DNA from: Sphingopyxis sp. L1A2A | GTDB taxonomy: Bacteria > Pseudomonadota > Alphaproteobacteria > Sphingomonadales > Sphingomonadaceae | Length of the DNA: 64,000 nt | Direction: 5' to 3' | Assembly: GCF_005502465.1 (NCBI RefSeq) | Contig: NZ_SCOT01000008.1 | Location: 62,001 to 126,000, forward strand | Shown: positions 7,984 through 16,325 of the stretch, one piece after another | Position numbering within the stretch: the first letter of the stretch is position 1 | Layout of the letters: each line of letters begins with the position of its first letter | Program-made: the position numbers and the translations under genes | The notes under the pieces: generated by a model | Told to the model about the DNA's origin: nothing | The model's input: the letters and a program-made list of their open reading frames with translations, nothing else | Database searches by the model: none

Positions 7984-10074
7984 TCAGAACGACAGCCGCG
8001 CGCCGATCCACAAAGTCCGCGGCGTCGCGCGCTCGACGATCCCCGCCGACGAGATTGCCGCGGGGACCAGTTCGTCGAACAGATTTTCGCCGCGCGCCTC
8101 GATACGGATCGCGTCGGCGAGCCGCCACGACAGCCCGGCGTCGAGCGTCAGCGCATCATCCAGCACCAGCAGCCCCAGATCATCCTCATTTTGTTTGCCG
8201 ACATAGCGCAGCGTCGCAAAGCCGCCGAACGGGCCGTCGCCATGGCTGTGCAGCGAAACGCTGCCGCCATGCCTGGCAATCTGCGCCGGACGACGCCCGT
8301 CGAGCCGCGCCGCGCTGCCCGACGCATCGACTTTGGCGTCGGCGAAGGCATAGGTGGCGCGCAGTGTCGCGGGGCCGATCCGCTGTTCGGCGGTCAGCTC
8401 GACACCCTTGCTGTCGATCGCGCGCAGATTCTGCCGCTGGTTCAGGTTCGGCGCCAGCGTCACATTGGCGATCGCGTTCGTCAGATGATTGGCGAACAAC
8501 GTCGCCGACAGCTTCGTATCGCCGCCGTCCCAATCGACCCCGACCTCGCCGCCCCACAATCGTTCGGGTTCGAGCACCTCATTCGCGGTCGTCACCTCGG
8601 CGCCGACACGGAAGGGGCGGTAAAGCTCGTTCAGCGTCGGCAGGCGCCAGCCGCGATAGGCGGCGGCGCGCAGCGACAATGCGTCCGACGTCCAACGCAC
8701 CCCGGCGCGCCCGCTGCCTTCCCATCCTTGCCGGGCGGCAAAGCGGAGGTTGGTGATCGTCGAACCGCCTATATTGCGTTCGAGCCGATATCCCTCGCCC
8801 AGCCACCAGCGATCGACGCGCCCGCTCAGCGTCCAGAGGAACCCATCGTCGGCCTCACCCGCGGTCCATTCGGCAAACGCGCCAATTGTATCGCTGCTGC
8901 CGCCCGCGATGCGGTGGCGACCCGGCGTCACGCCGCTGAAGAAGAAATCCTCTTCGGTCCGCCCCGTCGTGCGCCGCCAATCGGTGCCGGCCCGGAGCGG
9001 ATTGTTGCCGTCGATCGCGGGGCGCAACTCGAAGCGAGCTCCCAGGCCGGTGGCGGGCACGCGCTGAAAAAGGGCTGGGGCAACGCTGCCCCGGCCCGCC
9101 GCGACGCTGGCAAAACCGCTCTCCAGGTCGCGGACCTGCACATACCCCAGCGCGAGCCATTGCGTCTGGCCCGCCGGGTCATGGACGAAGCGCAGGCTGG
9201 CATCGACGCCATCGACCTTGCTCGCCGTGAAATTGGTGCCGCGGTCGCGACGATCCGAAAAGCCGCGCAAGCTCGCTTCGATCCGGCTGTCGTCCCCCGC
9301 GTCGAACCGCAAGCGCAAGCCGAGCCCGCCCTGCTCATAAGGCGGCGCGCGATCGACCGAACCGCGCTGGCCCTTGGCAACCGGAATGAAACCATCGCCG
9401 CGGCCGTAACGACCATCGACCGCAATCTGCCCATTGCCAAGATCGCCGCCGACGCTTGCCGAAGCGTCCCAGCTGCCGCGGCTGCCATAAGCCGCGCTCG
9501 CCGTTACTCCGTCGGTCATGGTCGAATAGAGGCCGATTGTGCCCGCAAGCGCGCCCGGACCATCGGCGCCGCTGCCTCCGCCACGGGTGATCGCGACGCC
9601 GCCCAGATTGATCGCGTCATAGGCAGTCCACGCGACCCAACCGCCGAACGGATCGGCCTGCGGCACCCCGTCGAGCGTCACCAACGCGCGACTCGATGCA
9701 TTGCCGCCAAGGCCGCGTAACGTGATGCCCTGACTCGTCGGATGGGCGGAGCGCCCGTCCGATCGACGGAACTGAACGATACCGGCTTCGTCGCGCAAAC
9801 GGTTTTCGACGCGCGCCCCCAGCCCGGGATCGATGTTGGCGATCAGGCTGGAGCCCTGTACGGCATCGCTTTCGGGGCGGCGCAGCATGCCGCTGCCATT
9901 GACTATAATCACTTCGGGCGGACGCCGCGAAACCCAGAAACTGCAGCAGCCACCGGCTTCGTCGGCGGCCGCCTGCTCGATGGCAACGGCAGCCTGTTCG
10001 TCGATGGCGCCGTCCTGCGCCATCACCGCTGTCGGCAGAGCCAGGGCCATGACCCCCACGAGCGGGCGGATCAC
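7984..10074 (-). CDS. TonB-dependent outer-membrane receptor
   Basis: A 696-residue outer-membrane receptor. The GTG start overlaps the end of the GST gene (GTGA) and gives a clean signal peptide, with VIRPLVGVMALALPTAVMAQ as the first residues. The plug domain includes GITLRGLGGNASSRALVTLD and GVPQADPFGG, and the barrel ends in a short terminal strand, PRTLWIGARLSF, with a C-terminal Phe. An unusual Cys-Cys pair (GGCCSFW) lies between the signal peptide and plug. The ligand is unknown; the general look is of the BtuB/CirA class. It is co-encoded with a periplasmic cytochrome, an exported beta-helix protein and a GST. Confidence 0.92.
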   Translation of the reverse strand: MIRPLVGVMALALPTAVMAQDGAIDEQAAVAIEQAAADEAGGCCSFWVSRRPPEVIIVNGSGMLRRPESDAVQGSSLIANIDPGLGARVENRLRDEAGIVQFRRSDGRSAHPTSQGITLRGLGGNASSRALVTLDGVPQADPFGGWVAWTAYDAINLGGVAITRGGGSGADGPGALAGTIGLYSTMTDGVTASAAYGSRGSWDASASVGGDLGNGQIAVDGRYGRGDGFIPVAKGQRGSVDRAPPYEQGGLGLRLRFDAGDDSRIEASLRGFSDRRDRGTNFTASKVDGVDASLRFVHDPAGQTQWLALGYVQVRDLESGFASVAAGRGSVAPALFQRVPATGLGARFELRPAIDGNNPLRAGTDWRRTTGRTEEDFFFSGVTPGRHRIAGGSSDTIGAFAEWTAGEADDGFLWTLSGRVDRWWLGEGYRLERNIGGSTITNLRFAARQGWEGSGRAGVRWTSDALSLRAAAYRGWRLPTLNELYRPFRVGAEVTTANEVLEPERLWGGEVGVDWDGGDTKLSATLFANHLTNAIANVTLAPNLNQRQNLRAIDSKGVELTAEQRIGPATLRATYAFADAKVDASGSAARLDGRRPAQIARHGGSVSLHSHGDGPFGGFATLRYVGKQNEDDLGLLVLDDALTLDAGLSWRLADAIRIEARGENLFDELVPAAISSAGIVERATPRTLWIGARLSF

Positions 10075-10703
10075 GCCGCCTTGACCGCGTCGGGATGCGC
10101 GTTCTGAAACGCTTCCAACTCCATGCATGCCGCATCAATCGCCACCAACCGCGGATAATCGTCCAGCGGCACCTCGAACCGGCGCGCGTTGTACATTTGC
10201 GGCACCAGGCAACAATCGGCGATGCTCGGTGTGTCGCCGCCCAGAAAGGTTTCGTCGCCCGCCATCGCTTCCAGCGCCTCGAACCCCTGCGCGATCCACG
10301 TCGCGATCCAGCGGTCCTTGGTCTGTTCGTTCAGCCCCAGATCGCGGGTCAGATATTTCAGAACCCGCAGATTGTTGAGCGGATGGATGTCGCTCGCCAC
10401 CACCTGCGCCTGCGCCAGCGCGACCGCGCGCGGCATCGCGGCCTCGGGGATCAACCGCGGCTCGGGAAAGGCGCGGTCGAGCCAGTCGATGATCGCCATG
10501 CTCTGAATGATCGGCTCGCCATCGGCGACCAGCATCGGGACAAAGCCCTGCGCGTTAAGTTCGAGATAGGCGTCGCTGCGCTGTTCGCCCGCGATCAGGC
10601 TGATCTCGACCCGCTCATAGTCCAGCCCTTTCAGGTTCAGCGCGATCCGGACGCGATAGCTGGCCGACGAGCGGAAATAATCGTGAAGGACGAGATTTGT
10701 CAT
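10071..10703 (-). CDS. maiA: Zeta-class glutathione S-transferase / maleylacetoacetate isomerase
   Basis: Cytosolic glutathione transferase. The active-site motif SSASYRVRIAL (residues 11-21) matches the SSCxxRVRIAL signature of maleylacetoacetate isomerase, with Ala in place of Cys. LNAQGFVPMLVADG and IIQSMAIIDWLD complete the thioredoxin-like glutathione-binding domain, and the C-terminal helical domain has TPSIADCCLVPQMYNA. Length is 210 residues, normal for MaiA. The usual tyrosine-degradation partners (hmgA, fah) are not adjacent, so the physiological substrate is uncertain. It starts seven bases after the cytochrome gene. Confidence 0.82.
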   Translation of the reverse strand: MTNLVLHDYFRSSASYRVRIALNLKGLDYERVEISLIAGEQRSDAYLELNAQGFVPMLVADGEPIIQSMAIIDWLDRAFPEPRLIPEAAMPRAVALAQAQVVASDIHPLNNLRVLKYLTRDLGLNEQTKDRWIATWIAQGFEALEAMAGDETFLGGDTPSIADCCLVPQMYNARRFEVPLDDYPRLVAIDAACMELEAFQNAHPDAVKAA

Positions 10704-10710
10704 GGGCAGC

Positions 10711-11739
10711 CTAATGCGATGCTTTTGGCATCTCGGCAATCCATTGCCGCAGCAGCGCGGCGCCTTCCTTGTGCACCGTCGACCGTCCGACCTCGGGCAT
10801 CGCGATGCCGGGGTCGGTGCTTTCGAGCCGGTAGATCATGAAGCTGTGCGCCGCGTCGCCCGGCGCAATCGCAAAATCCATGCCGCCGCTGCCGCGGCCT
10901 GCCGCGGTCGGGCGCTTGCCGATGCCATAATTGACCCCCGTCGGATCGTCGGTCCAGCGCAGGAACAGCCCGCTGTTCGACGCGCTGCCCGCGGGATTGT
11001 GGCAATGCGCGCAATTGACGTCGAGATAGGCGCGGGCGCGCTGTGCCACCGTTCCCGACGCCCGATCATCCCATATCGGCATGGCGACGCTGCGCGCCGG
11101 GATGCCCCGAACGCGGATCGGCGGCGCTTCCTGTGTACCGATCAGATCGACCCGGAAGTTGTGCATCTTTGGCCCGATCGGTTCGATCACGCCATTCTTG
11201 CTGTGACATTCCTTGCACTGATTCTTGTTCGGCACCGCGTAGCGGATGCTGTGCGTTTCGCCGTCGGGGCTTTTGAACGTCACCGGCACCCGCCGCCCGC
11301 CGAGCGCCAACGTCGCGTCCTTGCCGTCGGCATCCCAGATATAGGGCAGCGCCACCCAGCCCGACGCGCGGTGGATCAGCAGCCGTGTCTCGACCGGCTT
11401 GCCGCCATTATGGTCGGGCCAGCCGAAACTTTTGAACAACACCGTGCCGACCGGAAACTCGATCGTCCCGTCGGCGATCACGCGCGCCTCGCGGCCGGTC
11501 GGGATGTAAAAGAAACGCTGCTTGTCGGCATAGTCGCTGAACAACGGGGTACGCAGCGTATAGCCGACCGCAGCCATCGGGCGATAGCCGCCCGCCGTCA
11601 TGCCGAACCCGAACGCCGACAGCTTTTGCGGGATCGCTTCGCCTTCGATCGCGGCCTGATCGACGGTCGGAGCGGTCATGGTGGCAGCGCCGCTGACGCA
11701 GCACAGCGCCGCTGCCAGAGTCGCAAATGCGCGTCTCAC
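10711..11739 (-). CDS. Exported di-haem c-type cytochrome (SO2930/HNE_0200-like)
   Basis: A 342-residue periplasmic protein. The GTG start overlaps the beta-helix stop (GTGA) and gives a signal peptide (VRRAFATLAAALCCVSGAAT). Two haem-binding motifs, CKECH and CAHCH, lie in the second half, each followed by a region that could supply an axial ligand. The part between signal and haems (LRTPLFSDYADKQRFFYIP) is typical of a conserved family that I recall as always paired with a beta-helix protein (TIGR03805/TIGR03806). The redox partner and role are unknown. Confidence 0.85.
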   Translation of the reverse strand: MRRAFATLAAALCCVSGAATMTAPTVDQAAIEGEAIPQKLSAFGFGMTAGGYRPMAAVGYTLRTPLFSDYADKQRFFYIPTGREARVIADGTIEFPVGTVLFKSFGWPDHNGGKPVETRLLIHRASGWVALPYIWDADGKDATLALGGRRVPVTFKSPDGETHSIRYAVPNKNQCKECHSKNGVIEPIGPKMHNFRVDLIGTQEAPPIRVRGIPARSVAMPIWDDRASGTVAQRARAYLDVNCAHCHNPAGSASNSGLFLRWTDDPTGVNYGIGKRPTAAGRGSGGMDFAIAPGDAAHSFMIYRLESTDPGIAMPEVGRSTVHKEGAALLRQWIAEMPKASH

Positions 11740-12947
11740 CGGACCTTTGCCTCCATCGCTTCGGGCAGCTTGATCGCGGGGAGCGCCGCGGCCGGTGTCC
11801 CCTTTGACAGGTCGGCGGGAGCGGGCTTCGCCTGATCGCGCGGGGTCGCGACGTCGGGCAGGTTCAGCGACAGCACCCCGACCGGGTCCAGCACCACCGC
11901 ATCGCCCGCGCCATCCCACAGCACCGGCGGGATCGCGCCGCCAAAGGCCGCGGCAATCTGTGCCCCGCCCTCGAACGCTGGGGCGTAACCCGCCTTGCCA
12001 TGCATATTGTCGCGCACGACGATCGCCCGCGGCAGCGGCTGATATTTCGGATCCTTATGCGCGTAGCGATAACCGACGATCATCACATTGGCGGTGCCAT
12101 TGTCGGCCAACACATTGTCGAAAATCTCGACGTTGCGGTTCGCCATCACCAGCACCCCGGTGCCGGTCGGCACGCTCGCGACGATATTGCCCTTTGGCGC
12201 GAAGTTGGGCGTGCTGTTGTCATTGACGATATTTTCGAACACCCGGACATTATGCCCGCCCTGCATCGGCAGGCTGGGCAGGTCGAACACCAGGATGCCG
12301 CCGGTGTTCTTCGTCGCGATATTGTCGTGGACGTCGGCGTCGAAACTGTTCTCGATCTCGATCCCAGCGACATTCTCGGTCGCAATCGAATCGCGCACGA
12401 CGATATTCTTTGACTGGCCCACATAAATGCCGGCGTCCGACGCCCCGCGCACAAAGACGCTGTCGATCAGCACATCGCTGCTTTCGACCGGATAGATGCC
12501 GTAGGCGCCATTGGTTTCCTTCGGCCCCGCGGTCCATTCGACGCGCAGCTGGTGATAGACGATGCGGTCGGCACCCTTTGACTTGATGCCGTCGCCCTTG
12601 GTGTTGAGCACCGCAAAATTGGTCAGGAACACATCATCCGACGTGACGAGCAGCCCCTCGCCCGCGCCCTGCTGCCCGGTGAAGTCTAGGATCGATCCGC
12701 TCTCGCCCGCCCCGGCGCCGCGCACCGTGACCCCCGCCACGTCGAGCGACAGCCCATCGACCAGCTTCCACACTCCCGCGCCCAGCTGCACGACATCGCC
12801 GGGCTGGGCCAGGATCAGCGCCTCTTGCAGCTTTTCATTGGCATCGGGCGTTGTCGCACTGACGCTGATCGTCTTGGCGGCCGCCGGATTGGCGGCAAGC
12901 GCCGCCAGGACAGTCAGCGTTGCCGCGTGAAGGCCATGGAATCGCAT
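11736..12947 (-). CDS. Exported parallel beta-helix repeat protein
   Basis: A 403-residue secreted protein with a signal peptide (MRFHGLHAATLTVLAALAAN, cleavage after AAA). The body shows repeated right-handed beta-helix coils, for example VLIDSVFVRGASDAGIYVGQ, NIVVRDSIATENVAGIEIEN and NVEIFDNVLADNGTANVMIV, with Asn ladders. It resembles polysaccharide lyase or nitrous-oxide-accessory (NosD) folds, but I see no catalytic set. A strong ribosome site (GGGGAGAG) precedes the ATG. It is the promoter-proximal gene of the eight-gene run and belongs to the family paired with the di-haem cytochrome. Confidence 0.87.
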   Translation of the reverse strand: MRFHGLHAATLTVLAALAANPAAAKTISVSATTPDANEKLQEALILAQPGDVVQLGAGVWKLVDGLSLDVAGVTVRGAGAGESGSILDFTGQQGAGEGLLVTSDDVFLTNFAVLNTKGDGIKSKGADRIVYHQLRVEWTAGPKETNGAYGIYPVESSDVLIDSVFVRGASDAGIYVGQSKNIVVRDSIATENVAGIEIENSFDADVHDNIATKNTGGILVFDLPSLPMQGGHNVRVFENIVNDNSTPNFAPKGNIVASVPTGTGVLVMANRNVEIFDNVLADNGTANVMIVGYRYAHKDPKYQPLPRAIVVRDNMHGKAGYAPAFEGGAQIAAAFGGAIPPVLWDGAGDAVVLDPVGVLSLNLPDVATPRDQAKPAPADLSKGTPAAALPAIKLPEAMEAKVR

Positions 12948-13046
12948 AGGTCTCTCCCCTGATTTTCGGGGGAACATGCGGCAAGACTTGACGGATGCCA
13001 AGCGATGTTGCTGACATGCGTGTAGCTAACCCGGGGAGAGGTCGCT

Positions 13047-13460
13047 TTGATTACAAGATTTGCTTTGGCGCTTGTCGCCTTGGTCGCGGTGCCGTCGATG
13101 GCGGCGGCGCCCGCGCCGATTGCCGGACGCTGGAAGACCGACGATGGCAAGGGTGTCGTCGTCATGGCCGCATGCGGCGCCAAAATGTGCGGGCGCGTCG
13201 AGCGCATCCTGGTCAAACAGCCCACGGGCGGCCAGCTCGACGAGCGTAATCCCGACAAGGCGAAACGCACCCGCCAGATCACCGGCCTGCAAATATACTG
13301 GGATCTGGTCCCGCATGGCGACGGGTGGAAGGGCGAAGGCTATAGCCCCGAAGACGGCCGCTATTACAAGGCGCACCTGCGCGTAAAGGGCGGCAAGCTG
13401 ACGATGAAGGGCTGCGTCAGCCTGTTCTGCCGCACCGTGACATGGACCAGGATGGGATAG
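13047..13460 (+). CDS. DUF2147-family exported protein
   Basis: A 137-residue secreted or periplasmic protein with a signal peptide (LITRFALALVALVAVPSMAA) and a DUF2147 body: IAGRWKTDDGKGVVVMAACG, CGRVERI and GKLTMKGCVSLFCRTVTWTR. It starts at a TTG that follows a strong ribosome site (GGGGAGAG) by six bases; no ATG in frame lies nearby. Four cysteines could form two disulfides. Function is unknown. It is divergent from the beta-helix operon, and the 99-base gap must hold both promoters. Confidence 0.87.
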   Translation: MITRFALALVALVAVPSMAAAPAPIAGRWKTDDGKGVVVMAACGAKMCGRVERILVKQPTGGQLDERNPDKAKRTRQITGLQIYWDLVPHGDGWKGEGYSPEDGRYYKAHLRVKGGKLTMKGCVSLFCRTVTWTRMG

Positions 13461-13474
13461 TCTTCGCGAATTTT

Positions 13475-13552
13475 CGTTCGTGTCGAGCGAAGTCGAGACA
13501 CCCCGAAGTCGTACCCGACCGATGGGCATCTCGACTTCGCTCGATGCGAACG
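13475..13552. repeat. Intergenic inverted repeat (GTCGAGCGAAGTCGAGA type)
   Basis: Two inverted arms, one containing GTCGAGCGAAGTCGAGA and the other TCTCGACTTCGCTCGA, face each other in the convergent gap between the DUF2147 gene and the racemase gene. They could form a long stem on transcription. This is one of several dispersed palindrome types in the window. Confidence 0.75.
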
Positions 13553-13567
13553 GAATTGGTGGTTTAG

Positions 13568-14266
13568 CTAGGCTTCATCCCCCAAAATCCAGTCGATCCC
13601 CGCCGCGACGTGAATCCGCGTCGTGTCGTAAATCGGCAGCACATTGGCGTCGGGGTCGACCAGCATTACCAATTCGGTGCACGCCAGCACGATCGCCTGA
13701 ATGTCCTGCTTGGCGATGTCGGTGATGAAGGTCTTCATCGTGCGCCGCGAGTTTTCGCTCGCCTTGCCCTGCATCAGCTCTTCGTAAATGATCCGGTCGA
13801 TCTCGTCGGCGCGGCTCATGTCATAAGGCGCCAGGGTCAGCCCGTGACGGACGAGCCGCTGGCGAAACCACGCTTCGGTCATCACGTTGCGGGTGCCGAT
13901 CACCGCCGCCGCCTTGATCCCGTCGGCCTTCATCTTCTCGCCGGTTTCATCGACGATATGGAGCAGCGGGATCGACACCGCGGCGGCGACATCCTCAGCC
14001 ACCTTGTGCATCGAATTGGCGGCGATCATCAGCGCGGTCGCGCCCGCCGCTTCCAGCCGCTGCGCCGATGCGATCAGCACGTCCTTGGCATGGGTCCATT
14101 GCTCGGGCGTGGTCAGCCGCGACAGGTCGCAATAATTCAGGCTTTCGAGCATGATCGGCGCCGAGCATGCCGTGCCCAGCCGCTTTTGCACCCCCTTGTT
14201 GAGGTGCCGGTAATAGAGCTCGGTCGACGCCCAGCTCATCCCGCCGATCAGGCCGATTTTACGCAT
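13568..14266 (-). CDS. Aspartate/glutamate racemase-family protein with altered active site
   Basis: A 232-residue member of the Asp/Glu racemase fold (YgeA/RacX-like): MRKIGLIGGMSWAST at the start, ALMIAANSMHKVA and AIVLACTELVML at the two active-site loops. The second catalytic Cys (Cys198 in ACTEL) is present. The first position, normally Cys or, in YgeA, Thr, is Ala83 in AANSMHK. The two-base mechanism would then lack one partner, so activity may be changed to a one-sided or non-racemising reaction. AGGAGA precedes the ATG. It appears to be a single-gene unit between two repeats. Confidence 0.85.
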   Translation of the reverse strand: MRKIGLIGGMSWASTELYYRHLNKGVQKRLGTACSAPIMLESLNYCDLSRLTTPEQWTHAKDVLIASAQRLEAAGATALMIAANSMHKVAEDVAAAVSIPLLHIVDETGEKMKADGIKAAAVIGTRNVMTEAWFRQRLVRHGLTLAPYDMSRADEIDRIIYEELMQGKASENSRRTMKTFITDIAKQDIQAIVLACTELVMLVDPDANVLPIYDTTRIHVAAGIDWILGDEA

Positions 14267-14286
14267 GAATTCTCCTAATCGAAATA

Positions 14287-14363
14287 CGTCGCCCCCGCGA
14301 AAGCGGGGCCGCTGGCAACCTTGCGCATGGCTGATAGCGGCCCCCGCTTTCGCGGGGGCGACG
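14287..14363. repeat. Intergenic inverted repeat (CCCGCGAAAGCGGG type)
   Basis: Near-perfect 22-base arms containing CCCCGCGAAAGCGGGG are separated by about 32 bases, between the racemase start and the pntB stop. The same core recurs at 44441-44512, and a variant (CCAGCGAAAGCTGG) at 23024-23098. It could act as a terminator-like stem for pntB. Confidence 0.85.
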
Positions 14364-14370
14364 CGTAATT

Positions 14371-15876
14371 CTAGTGTCCGCCGCCGTTGAGCGCTTTCAC
14401 GATATCATCGGTCATCTTCTTGGCATCGCCGAGCAGCATCATCGTCTGGTCCATGTAGAACACGTCGTTATCGACCCCGGCATAACCGACCCCGCCCATC
14501 GACCGCTTCACGAACAACACCGTCTTGGCCTTTTCGACATCGAGCACGGGCATGCCGTAAATCGGCGATGTCTTGTCGGTCTTCGCCGACGGGTTGGTCA
14601 CGTCGTTCGCGCCGATCACGAAAGCGACGTCGGCCTGCGCGAACTCGCCGTTGATGTCCTCCAGCTCGAACACCTCGTCATAAGGGACATTCGCTTCGGC
14701 GAGCAGCACGTTCATATGGCCGGGCATACGCCCCGCGACCGGATGGATGGCATATTTGACGGTGACGCCCTCTTTCTTGAGCAGGTCGCCCATTTCGCGC
14801 AGCGCATGCTGCGCCTGCGCGACCGCCATGCCGTAACCGGGGACGATGATCACCGTGTCGGCCTGGCTCATCAGGAACGCGGCGTCGTCGGCGCTGCCGG
14901 GTTTCCATGGCCGCTGTTCGGTCGATCCGCTGCTCGCGGCCGAGGCATCGGCGCCGAAGCCGCCGGCAATGACGCTGATGAAGCTGCGGTTCATCGCGCG
15001 GCACATGATGTACGACAGGATCGCACCCGACGAGCCAACGAGCGCGCCGGTGATGATCATCGCGGTGTTGCCGAGCGTGAAGCCCATCGCCGCCGCCGCC
15101 CAGCCCGAATAGCTGTTGAGCATCGACACGACGACAGGCATGTCGGCGCCGCCGATCGGGATGATCAGCAGGAACCCGATCAGGAAGCTGAGCCCGGTAA
15201 CGGTCCAGAACACCCACGGCGACTGATCGACGGTGAAATAGGCGACCAGCCCGATGATCGCGGCGAGCGTGCCAAGATTGATGATATGCCGCCCGGGCAG
15301 CATGATCGCCGCGCCCGACATATTGCCGTTGAGTTTGAGGAAGGCGATGACCGATCCCGAGAAGGTGATCGCACCGATCGCGATGCCCAGCCCCATCTCG
15401 ACGCGGCTGACCGTGTAAATCTGTCCCGCGGCATCGGCAATGCCGAACGCCGTCGGATTGAGATAGGCGGCGGCTGCGACCGCGACGGCGGCCAGGCCAA
15501 CGAGGCTGTGGAACGCGGCGACCAGCTGCGGCATCGCGGTCATCGCAATGCGCCGCGCCATCACGATACCGATGACGGCGCCGATACCGATGGCTGCGAG
15601 AATCTCGATCAGCCCGACAGGATCGACGCCCGTATAGCTGTTGGTGGCATCGCCAAACTTCATCGGCACATGGGTCACCAGCGTGGTGACCACCGCGATC
15701 GTCATGCCCGCCATGCCATAGCGGTTGCCGCGCTGCGCCGACGCCGGGCTCGACAGCCCGCGCAGCGCGAGGATGAAAAACACCCCGGCGATCAGATAGG
15801 CGACGGCGGCCCAGGGGTTGACCGCGATGCCATGGCTGTCAGCGGCGGCGGCGGAAAGGATCGACTGGATGTCCAT
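14371..15876 (-). CDS. pntB: NAD(P) transhydrogenase subunit beta
   Basis: Membrane subunit plus NADP(H)-binding domain of the proton-translocating transhydrogenase. It has 501 residues: about eight membrane segments in residues 15-300, with the conserved GGADMPVVVSMLNSYSGWAA and then the soluble domain III carrying VIIVPGYGMAVAQAQHAL, VKYAIHPVAGRMPGHMNVLL and VIGANDVTNP. The ATG at MDIQSIL follows AAAGGAGC and lies one base after the pntAB stop, so the two are coupled. A longer in-frame start upstream overlaps pntAB and is unlikely. Confidence 0.96.
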   Translation of the reverse strand: MDIQSILSAAAADSHGIAVNPWAAVAYLIAGVFFILALRGLSSPASAQRGNRYGMAGMTIAVVTTLVTHVPMKFGDATNSYTGVDPVGLIEILAAIGIGAVIGIVMARRIAMTAMPQLVAAFHSLVGLAAVAVAAAAYLNPTAFGIADAAGQIYTVSRVEMGLGIAIGAITFSGSVIAFLKLNGNMSGAAIMLPGRHIINLGTLAAIIGLVAYFTVDQSPWVFWTVTGLSFLIGFLLIIPIGGADMPVVVSMLNSYSGWAAAAMGFTLGNTAMIITGALVGSSGAILSYIMCRAMNRSFISVIAGGFGADASAASSGSTEQRPWKPGSADDAAFLMSQADTVIIVPGYGMAVAQAQHALREMGDLLKKEGVTVKYAIHPVAGRMPGHMNVLLAEANVPYDEVFELEDINGEFAQADVAFVIGANDVTNPSAKTDKTSPIYGMPVLDVEKAKTVLFVKRSMGGVGYAGVDNDVFYMDQTMMLLGDAKKMTDDIVKALNGGGH

Positions 15877-15877
15877 C

Positions 15878-16159
15878 TCAGCGCTCCTTTTTCTTGTACA
15901 TCGCCAGCATGCGGGCGGTGACGGCAAAGCCGCCAAAGATATTGATGCTCGCCATGACGACCGCGGCGAGGCCGAGCCATTTCGACGATGCCGAACCCGC
16001 GGCGGCGCTGGCGATCAGCGCGCCGACGATGATCACCGACGAAATGGCGTTGGTGACGCTCATCAGCGGCGTGTGCAGCGCCGGGGTCACCGACCACACG
16101 ACAAAATAACCGACGAAGCACGCCAGGACGAAAATCGAAAAAATCGCGATAAAATCCAC
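15878..16159 (-). CDS. pntAB: NAD(P) transhydrogenase subunit alpha part 2 (membrane)
   Basis: The separate small membrane subunit found in alphaproteobacterial three-part transhydrogenases. Its 93 residues carry three hydrophobic helices ([18 protein letters not shown], the segment around [11 protein letters not shown], and [17 protein letters not shown]) and end in YKKKER. The GTG start is chosen because GGGGAGCGAG precedes it. pntB follows after one base. Upstream it is cut off from the fasciclin gene by a terminator, leaving about 70 bases for a promoter. Confidence 0.92.
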   Translation of the reverse strand: MDFIAIFSIFVLACFVGYFVVWSVTPALHTPLMSVTNAISSVIIVGALIASAAAGSASSKWLGLAAVVMASINIFGGFAVTARMLAMYKKKER

Positions 16160-16230
16160 GGGCTCGCTCCCCTGCTGATTCCGTTTCGCGCACCTCTTGC
16201 CGCGCGCATCCCACCCTGTCGACTCCAAAG

Positions 16231-16279
16231 CAGTCAAAAAGAAAGGCCCGCATCTCTCAAAAGTGAGAAATGCGGGCCT
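16231..16279 (-). terminator. Rho-independent terminator downstream of the first fasciclin gene
   Basis: A 16-bp stem with one mismatch (AGGCCCGCAT at 16244-16253 against ATGCGGGCCT, plus an inner TCTCA/TGAGA part) has a four-base loop. It is followed on the minus strand by TTTCTTTTTG. It lies about 45 bases after the stop of the lipoprotein fasciclin gene and separates it from pntAB. Confidence 0.88.
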
Positions 16280-16325
16280 GTCGGGACATAAAATGTCGTG
16301 GGGCCGGGCAAATGCGCCCGAGGAC

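Noticed and set aside
10071..10703. Tyrosine degradation operon including maiA
   Set aside because: Neither homogentisate dioxygenase nor fumarylacetoacetase is present in the surrounding genes, so a pathway assignment beyond the GST is not supported.
14374..15921. Open frame of 515 codons on the plus strand opposite pntB
   Set aside because: It is rich in Arg, His and Asp with no domain, exactly opposite a clear membrane protein gene.
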